Shown: one piece after another, positions 56,109 to 64,000 of the stretch
Position numbering within the stretch: position 1 is the first letter of the stretch
How the letters are laid out: each line of letters starts with the position of its first letter
NCBI RefSeq assembly: GCF_964204645.1
Contig: NC_134035.1
Span: forward strand, 2,556,001-2,620,000
Direction: 5' to 3'
Length of the DNA stretch: 64,000 nucleotides
Source of the DNA: Tubulanus polymorphus
Lineage: Eukaryota; Nemertea; Palaeonemertea; Tubulaniformes; Tubulanidae
Program-made: the position numbers and the translations under genes
Notes under the pieces: model-generated
The model's database searches: none
Told to the model about the DNA's origin: nothing
Seen by the model: only the letters and a program-made list of their open reading frames with translations

Positions 56109-56990
56109 CTACATCGAGAACACTTCGCACCACAACGGATGTTTGTTCATTTCCGGCCAGTCGATGCGCAGCTTCGCGATGACGTCCATGTTTTTGATGG
56201 CGAGCTCGCGCACCGACGGCAAATAGCTGAGAATACGTCCGAAAACGCGCGGGTCGTCCGGGTGATTGCGTTTCAACTCGTATTCGAGAGCCTGCGCGAT
56301 GATGATCTGCCACTCGCCGATCGGGTCGGGGTGTTTCAGCGGAAAGTGATCTACGTTGAAAAATAAGATTATCGTCATTAATCAATGATTGTTATGCTAG
56401 TTTCTGTCTTCTGGTTAGCGTTAGATTCGATCCCCGGTGAGTGCACGTAACTTCACCGCACTTCCTAATCGTTACAGTTGCCATAAAAGTCATCCTCCCT
56501 CGGCAGGGTTTCGAACCGGATGGCATTGCTATACTCAGCCATAGCACGAAACCCTGCACGATAGCTGAAGTGCGCAGCTTAGATGATGTCATCGTCAGCC
56601 AATCAGAAATCCTGTTTTATACAGGAAGGGGTAGAGATCTATTTTAATAGCTCGCTAGGCTTTACAAATTGCATCTAATAAAATCTAGTCAAACTCGCTT
56701 CAAAATGCTGTTTCCGTTGAGACTAAACTTTAAAAATCATAACCAACACCCACTTACCGGTGTATAACATGACAAGAGCTTTCAGCAGAGCGCGTTCGGA
56801 CGACAGCAGCTTCAACTTTTGAAATTTGCGACACGTCTGAAACATCGAGTTGCAAAACTCGCTGTCCCAAATCGACGAGAACCGTTCGAGATGCAGCGTA
56901 CGTCCGCGATACGTCGTGAACAAGTCGTGATCGAGACAGACGCCTTGATATACACACATGAACCATACCTCGAACCTCCCAGCTGAAAAC

Positions 56991-57030
<40 letters not shown>

Positions 57031-59440
57031 TAATAATAATATATTTCTTATATGATACAGACACTGCACCGAAAAAGGGCAAGTATCTACTTAGAGCAAG
57101 TGTCTGGAAAATAATGAACTATCAGCGCATCTTAATGTAATTTTCAGTTACCGGTATTTGAGTGAAATTAAAGACAATATAAGTTAAGACTGAGGACGGC
57201 TGACTGCTGCTCTACTTTTAACTAGCGGAAAAATTGCCCTGAATAAAACTGTTTGGAAGATGGCAATGTGAGCGCATGCGATCGGTAAAAGTGACCTTAA
57301 ATCTTAAGGCTGGTCTTAAGTTGTTGGATTGGCTAAAATGATCTTAGACTAGTCCGGAGTCAAAGCCATGGAACCCGTCCCTAGAAGTTTACGACAAGGA
57401 TTCTTCGTCGATTTACCTTTCAGCATTCCGGTTTGTTCTTCTATCGACAGATCTTTGAATCCGGGCAATCCTTTACAGAACTGCACGAACTTCTCGATCC
57501 ACTTTACTAATTCCTGCTGCCAGCCGAACACGAGCATGCGTCTGCAGTCGATGTCGATTCCGGTCTCTTCGAAGAAATCGTTGTACTCTTCTTTTGTCAG
57601 TTGGTTCATCGGACCGAACACTTTCGTTCTCGCCGCTTCCATTTCCTGAAAGAGGAATTTACGTTTTTCAGCAAAACGACGAATCAACGATCGCTAGATT
57701 TTTCCAATTCGAAACAACTTTTCCATTTTTTCCCCTGAAAGCCTGGATAGTGTTTTTGGTTGTAACATGGTGGCCACTATTATTGACTTGCTTCTCCCCC
57801 GACTATTCCCTGACATGCGCATTGTTTTCCCTGACTAGATCTGCTAGGAATCTTATCAATTTACACGGTCAAATATGCAAGATATAGACGAAACCTGTTT
57901 TACGCGCAATCTAGCAATCTCAACAAATTTCCTCGACTTCTAGCTTTTTTTCGGAAATTCCCCGATGATTTTTAAAGAAAAGAAAGTCCCTGACTTGTTC
58001 CCTGATTTCCAGCTAAGTGGCCACGCCGTTGTAACGATAGAAGTGCCTAAAACTAGGAGTCCCAATTTTATGTTTAAATCAGTTAAATTTGAATTGTTGT
58101 CCTCATTGAAAACATGAAGTAACCAATAGCAATTGCAGCAAAAAGTTTAGAAAAACTTTTTCGTGAAACTGGGTCCTGGACTTGCGGCGCTTGGACGCGC
58201 GGAGGTTATCCCGAATTCGAACGTCTTCAAACAAAACGCTACACTTACGAGAAATTCTTGTTGACTTTTCTGCGCTATGAACTCGAAGTCGGGCGGGTGT
58301 CGGTTGATCAGATGGTCTAATTCGATCACCTGGTTGATTATGCTCTGGATTTCGGACACTTTGTTCTCGAGTATCGTCGACGCGACCTTCGCTTTGCGCA
58401 GTTCTTTCATTTCGACGATGTCTTTCGTTTTCTTCGCGTGCGTATATCGTCCAGTTTTTATAGCTGCAAGAGATATTCGAAATAAAACCCGAATGAAAAT
58501 TTTGATGAATTTGATTTAAACGCATTTTGAAAATTTGATCTCAATGCATTATATAACGGGCATGACACCATATTGCATTCATACCGCGGTGCGGTGTATC
58601 GACAGTTACTTATATTCTACTATGTTGCACAGGTGCTGCCATCTTTCAAAAGATTACAACTCATTGATTGTTACATAATTACACCCCAATGCGATGTATT
58701 AGAAAAGTGAATAGCACTGATTCATACACCACCATGCGATGTAGAGACACTGTTCAATAATGATAATGATAATAATAATGAAAATGAATAGATAGACATT
58801 TAGGACTGCAGAAAAGAAATAAAGCAGGAATGAAAACTATGATGAATTTGATTCAAATGAATTTTTGAAAATTCGATCTCAATGCATTGTATAAAGGGCA
58901 TATATTGCATCTACACTATATTGCATCTACAGCATGGTGCGGTGTATCGACAGTTACTAATATCATACTATGCCATCTTTCAATAGTTACACAGATACAC
59001 CCAAATGCGATGTATTAGCAAAGTTAATAGCACCAATTCATACACCGCACTGCAAAGTACTATCTTGACAAGATACATGCATCCCAAACCTTAGACGTAC
59101 CTTTTTTTGACATGCCGACTTCGAGACATTTTTGGTATCGACAGGCCGGGCACGCGCTGCGCTGGCCCGTTTTGATCTGGCACATCCTTTCGCACTGGTG
59201 CGACGAACTTTTGCTGAAGATGTCGTCCTTTTTTCGTTGCAAACACCGTCGGAAGAATCCTTTGCACGCCTCGCACGTGTTGACGCCGTAGTGTAGGCCG
59301 GACGCGAGGGCGCCACACACGCGACACGGTGGTAACAACGGCAGCTGATCGTTACTAACACTTGAACCGGACGGTGAATTCGAAGAGACGTCTGAACAGC
59401 TGTTGAAGCTGTTTGGGCTGCATGGCGACGATGGATCTTT
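56109..59440 (-). CDS. Nuclear receptor, last five exons (DBD to AF-2); 5' end not found
   Basis: Exons in transcript order: 59101-59440, 58249-58463, 57417-57645, 56758-56982, 56109-56350 (TAG stop at 56109). All are GT-AG and in phase: 1251 bases, 416 residues and stop. Exon 1 shown here carries both zinc fingers, starting CRVCGALASGLHYG, with P-box CEACKG. It is followed by LEVGMSKK and, across the splice, AIKTGRYTHAKKTK, a C-terminal extension of NR1-like type. The LBD signature reads FCKGLPGFKDLSIEEQ then MLKAGRFEVWF; helices 8-9 read LSSERALLKALVMLYT. The AF-2 core is LWCEVF four residues from the start of the last helix end. The receptor acts in the nucleus as a ligand- or cofactor-controlled transcription factor. 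I place it near NR1 but cannot name the group. The DBD exon begins at an acceptor (tttacag, phase 0), so at least one upstream exon with the true start is missing. Confidence 0.92.
56401..56640 (-). repeat. tRNA-derived SINE, second family
   Basis: On the minus strand, CTGAGTATAGCAATGCCATC is followed by CGGTTCGAAACCCTGCCGAG (box B). The plus strand has GATGTCATCGTCAGCCAATC. Copy of the family at 29915-30110; inside the last intron of the nuclear receptor. Confidence 0.6.
56985..57045. repeat. (TAA)n microsatellite
   Basis: About 17 TAA units immediately upstream of the acceptor of the fourth receptor exon. Confidence 0.95.
57769..58024. repeat. CAGGGTGGCCAC-type element, well-bounded copy
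   Basis: GGTGGCCACTATTATTGACT at the left and CCAGCTAAGTGGCCAC at the right; interior with CTATTCCCTGACATG and GTCCCTGACTTGTTCCCTGA. Lies in a receptor intron. Confidence 0.65.
58560..59060. repeat. CACCGCACTGCGGTGTA-family cluster
   Basis: Two tandem, diverged copies of a unit of about 300 bp: TTTTTGAAAATTCGATCTCAATGC-like starts at 58527 and 58860, with GGTGCGGTGTATCGACAGTTAC in both. Confidence 0.65.
59101..59440 (-). other. Nuclear receptor DNA-binding-domain exon with short D-box
   Basis: Finger 1 is canonical (CRVC, then CEAC 13 residues later, then KGFFRR). Finger 2 reads HQCERMCQIKTGQRSACPAC: its first two cysteines are three residues apart, where most receptors have five. The preceding segment (RKKDDIFSKSSS) is unusually long. 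The exon opens with a Ser/Pro/Asn-rich A/B-domain stretch. The D-box forms the dimer contact in receptors bound to paired half-sites, so dimerisation may differ. Confidence 0.85.
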
Positions 59441-60975
59441 CTGTAAATAATAAATATTCAATATTTAGCTGATATTGTATTGCGTGTAAAATATTGGGTA
59501 TAGACAGCCGATTGTCTGAGGGCTGGGTACAGACAGTAGACTGTCCGAGAGGGTTGGGTCGACTGTCCGAGAGGGTGTAGGGTACAAAGATGCAATAACC
59601 GCACAGGAATTTTGTCAAAGAGTCGTTCTAAATGCTCAGAAATTTTGCAAACTGTCTGAGGGGAGAGTAACGATAGCAGATTGTCCGAAAGAGTACAGAC
59701 AATCTGCTATCTTTTGTCTAAGGGGAGCAGAGTACAGGCATCAGATTGCCTAAAGGTTGATAGTACTGGATTGACAATTAGTGCATCAACCCACTGAAAT
59801 TGTGAATACCACTTTATAGATATGTTTTATAGATAGAAAAAACCAGAAAATATTACTTTATTCATGTCAATTTTCAGGCTTTGTTCAACGACTGAGTGTC
59901 ATGCGCCGATTTGGTTCAAGCGATCAAAGCACGTGGGTGGATATCCATTCAACCGTTAAACCGGTCGATAGAAAAACACTGATCATTGAACGACTCGACA
60001 TCATTAGTAGAGCGACCTCGCCCTGGTTTATGAAAAAGTGCTTTACTAATTCGAAGTTCATCTATTCAACAGGATCCAGGTTCCGACCAAAGACCGGCGT
60101 CGTCCCCGGGTACTGGTGGCTGCTATCGATTTATGATACTATTGATACTATAAGGGAATGCGCATAGCAAAAAACATCTCTGGTTAAGAGTTACCCGATG
60201 AATGTGACCAAAAGTACATCATCTTTATGTATTTTTGATGTACTAACAATTCGAACTGCATGCGCCGGTAGATACCGTGGTTATTCATCCGATCGTTTTC
60301 TGTAACCGCGTGCAACCAGTCCCGCGCCCAAAAATTTCAAAAACCAACTAGTACCCGGTTTATAGACGCACACTAGACATCTGCGCTAGACGCACTTAAA
60401 AGTGATTGAAATAAGCAACCATTTTGACTCCACGTGTCAAATCTAACTCGGAATACCTTCAGTTAGGCTAAATGAAAATAGGCTGAAACGGGTCCTAGAT
60501 CTTTAGGCAGTAATTGTTTTACCATCGCGCGCGTCGTCAGTCGATACCAGTTGGCACGTTTTAAAAAGATTTCATATCTTAAACGAAAACTAGTTTCAAC
60601 AAAATGCTCGACTTATAGCCGGCTGTTAGCACATGATATCCAGCGGAAAGCTGATCTATAGTGAAAGCATTCACGGGGTGCATTTAACGCATTCAATACA
60701 CGTCGAACTAAGAATTCATAAAACCACCGGTAATGAATGCCAATATTCGACGATAATTGGACTGTAAATTCAACCTTGAGCGTTAAAAAAATGTTTTACG
60801 TAATGTGTAATGTTATATAATATCGCAATTGCGTTTATGATTGTGATAGAAAAAGTCAATGACGGGCTTTCTTTTGAAATGTCTAGAGGGCCAAATTTCA
60901 TGAAACCTTTTCAATCCTTGCCGAGGTTTTGCCCGGAGGAACTCGGTCCAGATCTGTCAGTCGATTTTGATTAAG

Positions 60976-61343
60976 CTTAAAGCCTAGCGCACATCGACAC
61001 TGCGATTGGAGACAACTAGTTGCTACCGAACGATAACCCCGCGCACATCGAAATCTAGTTACAACCGGTCAGGTGCAGCAACTGCATGGCGCGTGTCGAT
61101 CGTCGAGATCCGGAGCGCGCACATCGACGGATATGACTGCGATTGAGTACAACCAGTTGCTCAAAAGTAGAACATGGGCAACTGGCTGGAACTGGAGATA
61201 CATCGACGCTTACCAATCGTAAGCTCGCTCACATCGACACATTCGAGCAACTGATCGTATCCAGCCAGTTCCTCTCATGCGCCAAAAACTGCCTTGCAAC
61301 TAGTTGTCTCCAATCGCAGTGTCGATGTGCGCTAGGCTTAAGA
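60976..61343. repeat. TAGCGCACATCGACAC TIR element, about 370 bp
   Basis: Left end TTAAAGCCTAGCGCACATCG and right end CGATGTGCGCTAGGCTTAA form inverted repeats of about 47 bases including CAACTAGTTG. The interior repeats the CGCACATCGA motif four more times. No ORF. Confidence 0.8.
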
Positions 61344-62087
61344 TTTCGATATATCTAATCGACCGACTCCGATGACTGAAGTTCGCTCGAGGCTAATTCT
61401 ACCTGAGTTTCACCTATTTCTTGGGCCTGTGGCGACATTACATTTCTTTAATCATGTCATACGCACGTTGAACTCGGGTGAATCAACCTCGATCGCACCC
61501 GACCGACTCATTCACATTTCACGTTTTATATAACGCGTTCTATTCCCATAGTTTAGTTTAATTGTATCGGTGGAAATAAGTTTTTGTGATCGTATCAACG
61601 AAACCGCAACAATTGTAACCAAAACATTCGCTGTACACAAACCGCTCGTGTTGCTATCAGCTGATTTCTTTTTTCATATTAAGATCAATGGCGTTAATCC
61701 AGGCGTGCTAGCTAACCGGGTTAGAACGTCCTTCAAATGACCGCTAACCAACGGAAATATTCTCTCAATGACCGTCTGACCATTGGAGATCGGAGATATA
61801 CTTGTTGGTTTAATGTTGTTCGGATCTCGGTTTCTGGAACCCTATAACCTTATCGGTATATGACAGAATGGCCTATGCCTGCCCGTACACTGTTAGCAAA
61901 ATGGCCCTCTGGGACTACATGAAGTACCACTATTGCAATTACACCCCCCTTCCCCCACCTCCCCCCCCGATCAATATCCAGATTTTATGAGAGCCACAGG
62001 GGGCATTGTTTCTGATAGATATATAAAAGTTTTTTCTAAACACGATGGCTAACTCAATAGTCAATTGAGTTAGCATCAGTCCATAAT

Positions 62088-62331
62088 CAGGGTGGCCACT
62101 TTCCGTCCCTTTACAAATCCCCTGATTTATTTTCCATGCAATTTTACAAAATTCCCTGAGTGAATCAGAGAAATTTCTAGGTTTAAAGAAACACGTGGTC
62201 AATAACATCATCTGAATTCCCTGAGCTTTCCAGGTTTTTGGTAAAATTTGTCAAATTCCAAAAGTTTGCCCGAATTTTAAAAGATTTTTCTAATCTGGCT
62301 TTTCTGAGCTTTCTAGTTTTTCCAGGTCACC
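62088..62331. repeat. CAGGGTGGCCAC-type element
   Basis: Starts CAGGGTGGCCACTTTCCGTC and closes near TTCCAGGTCACC. Close relative of 11699-11987. Confidence 0.6.
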
Positions 62332-62692
62332 AGATATACCAGCCTATAAATGTAGGCAGCGCCTTCAAGACCAGCCCCTACAAATGGCGAAAATCATGTT
62401 TCAAAGAGAAAATGTCCTTTCCTAAAGCACGTGTACTTGAGTCAATTGTTTGACATTGAATGACATTCAGAACGGACGCACGTGTTCTAAGCCGGTTTAT
62501 TTTCTCTCTGGGAAAAACTGCGCGAGTTTGAATAAATCGAGCGCGACCGGATTGAACTATTCACTCAACTATTGAACAGTTTAAAACGCAGCCATTTTTA
62601 AGAATTAATCAGACTCTATAGATTAGTGAAATAAATTGCCCACGGGCAAAGTGGTTTAGTTTGAAAACAGGAGCTTGTTAGCATGATTCCTC

Positions 62693-62988
62693 TTAACCCT
62701 TTCAGTGCTGACTAATTAATACACTATAGTGCTGGAGAAAATTTGAAAATTCTCAAAAATTCCACCCTAGTGTGTTGAACAATGGGAATACCACTATAGT
62801 GCGTCTACACCGCAGTGCGGTGTATCGTTAGTTACTAGTATTTCACTATGTTTGACACTTGCTGCCATTTTTCAATAGAGATAATTACAAATTACTAATT
62901 ACATCAATACACCACAGTGCGGTGTACTAGCAAAATCCATCACTGTTTTATACACCGCACTGCGGTGTAGACGCACTGAAAGGGTTAA
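62693..62988. repeat. TTAACCCTTTCAGTGC TIR element
   Basis: Ends TTAACCCTTTCAGTGC and GCACTGAAAGGGTTAA are perfect inverted repeats. Inside are four GTGCGGTGTA/CACCGCA palindromes. Best-preserved member of its family. Confidence 0.8.
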
Positions 62989-63219
62989 GAGGTTTAAGTC
63001 TACAGTGCTAATTAGGGTTTTCTGTTACTTCACAGATAACCCTATTGAGATTCACGTGTTTCTTATTATTATTATTTTATGTCACACTATTTTCACTAAA
63101 ATAACATAGGCTTTGTTGCCTTGCCGCTGTTGTTGATAAAATCCGTATGATATCCTTCAGCTCACTTCGATCTACAAATACTACAAATACGCCGTGCGTA
63201 TTTTGATAAATCAACATAA

Positions 63220-63740
63220 CAAAAGCACAGTCGGGCCGCCGTAAACATCGAAAATTGGGTCCCATTCAATGAGGCGACATGTTTTTCTGAGTCGTCATCC
63301 CGAAATCCACAGGAGGTTGCCAGTCACTTCGATTATCGATTCAAGTGTAAATAAACAAATTCATTGCCGCAGGACTTCACATTCAGCCGCGGGTTTTCAA
63401 ACAGTAATTCATAACCATTACCCATTTTCCTCATCAAATCATATTTCCGATACACAGGAAATTTCCTGCTCTAGATTTTAAAAGCACTGTCGAGCCGTAA
63501 ACATCGAAGAATCGACGTGTGTCACCACATCGTCGTTCCGAGGATCAGCTGCGAGTTTCTCCTCATCATGAGAATCAAATCGAGTACAAATTAATTCATT
63601 ACTACCATTGATTTTGCTGCGGGTTTTAAGCAGTTAGTTTAATAATACCTATTTTTCTTTACTAAATTAACCGTGTATTTACTAAGATAAATCTTTAGTG
63701 TACCGGGGAGTCGTAGGCCTAAACTAAACATATAAGAGAT
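63220..63740. repeat. Imperfect tandem units of about 260 bp
   Basis: AAAGCACAGTCGGGCCG at about 63221 and AAAGCACTGTCGAGCCG at about 63480 begin two related units with GTAAACATCGAA, AATTCATT and GCGGGTTTT blocks. A third, weaker unit may follow. Confidence 0.6.
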
Positions 63741-64000
63741 GTAGCGGAGAAAAGCTGTTTTGTCAACGAGGCATCAAAATAAAAGATTATATTACTTTAT
63801 TCGGCCGCGGGCTTCAACCATTTATCAATACTCTATATTTCCTACAGTACATACCGATCATTGTCAAAGGTATTTACTAAATACAAGTATATAACACACT
63901 CAGATCCGTATGCTGGACTCACACTTGACATTCGGAGTAATGTCATTTATCAGGACATTAAAGAGAAGACTACTAAGGATACTACCTTGCATGACTACAC

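Larger units (their letters stand above)
56109..58463 (-). other. Nuclear receptor hinge and ligand-binding-domain exons
   Basis: Exon 58249-58463 encodes a hinge with alternating charged residues, EMKELRKAK, likely helical. Exon 57417-57645 holds helices 1-4, with the LBD signature. Exon 56758-56982 holds helices 5-8 (WFMCVYQGVC is cysteine-containing pocket sequence). Exon 56109-56350 holds helices 9-12, ending PLWCEVFSM, an AF-2 of the pattern two hydrophobics-x-Glu-two hydrophobics. The intact AF-2 suggests ligand- or constitutively-driven coactivator binding rather than a pure repressor. Confidence 0.88.
59441..64000. other. Upstream of nuclear receptor: no recognised gene
   Basis: Expected place for the missing receptor 5' exon or exons, but no ATG-containing frame ending in a phase-0 donor stood out. 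It holds TIR elements at 60976-61343 and 62693-62988, a CAGGGTGGCCAC element at 62088-62331, and imperfect tandem units from 63220. The rest shows nothing I can support. Confidence 0.5.

Noticed and set aside
59901-60167. 88-codon plus-strand ORF upstream of the receptor
   Set aside because: No family resemblance, ordinary base composition, no Kozak or splice support; compatible with chance.

Overview
The window is eukaryotic nuclear DNA from an animal. Every long coding signal is split into short exons with GT/AG borders, and most of the sequence is intron and repeat. The splits, together with SINEs, inverted-terminal-repeat MITEs, satellites and a nuclear receptor, fit a marine invertebrate, most likely a lophotrochozoan (mollusc, annelid or similar). 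The phylum is an inference; other invertebrates are not excluded.

Layout. (1) 1-33330, minus strand: an SBF1/SBF2 (MTMR5/MTMR13) orthologue. I traced 23 exons by hand. They join in phase from an ATG at 33330 to an exon cut by the left edge, giving about 1394 residues: DENN module, SBF2-type region, GRAM, and the start of the myotubularin-like domain. The C-terminal part lies beyond the window. (2) 33331-33947: a 617-bp gap between two divergent start codons, with mirrored AAGATGGCG (YY1-type) motifs, a doubled TCTGCGCA, an ETS-like site and a mini-uORF on each side. This is very probably a bidirectional promoter. (3) 33948-46093, plus strand: a complete TBC1D9-type Rab-GAP gene of 26 exons, 1316 residues, or 1333 if an alternative 5' splice site is used. 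(4) 46094-56108: repeat-rich intergenic DNA with two weak candidate genes and a hairpin-organised retroelement remnant. (5) 56109-59440, minus strand: the last five exons of a nuclear receptor (DNA-binding domain, hinge, ligand-binding domain, AF-2). Its second zinc finger has an unusually short D-box. The 5' exon or exons were not found. (6) 59441-64000: no recognised gene, several repeat families.

How the genes relate. SBF proteins carry a DENN domain (a Rab activator module in known homologues) and TBC1D9 carries a TBC domain (a Rab inactivator module). Both also have GRAM domains that act at membranes. A shared promoter would couple a Rab GEF and a Rab GAP at transcription. That is the most interesting hypothesis here, but it rests on layout and motifs only.

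Repeats fill the introns: palindromic 'GGGGCCGG' MITEs, 'CAGGGTGGCCAC' elements, a 500-bp near-perfect foldback, tRNA-derived SINEs, and tandem arrays with 56-, 65- and 94-bp periods. All exon borders were read by eye from splice signals, frame continuity and remembered family sequences. No alignment was run.
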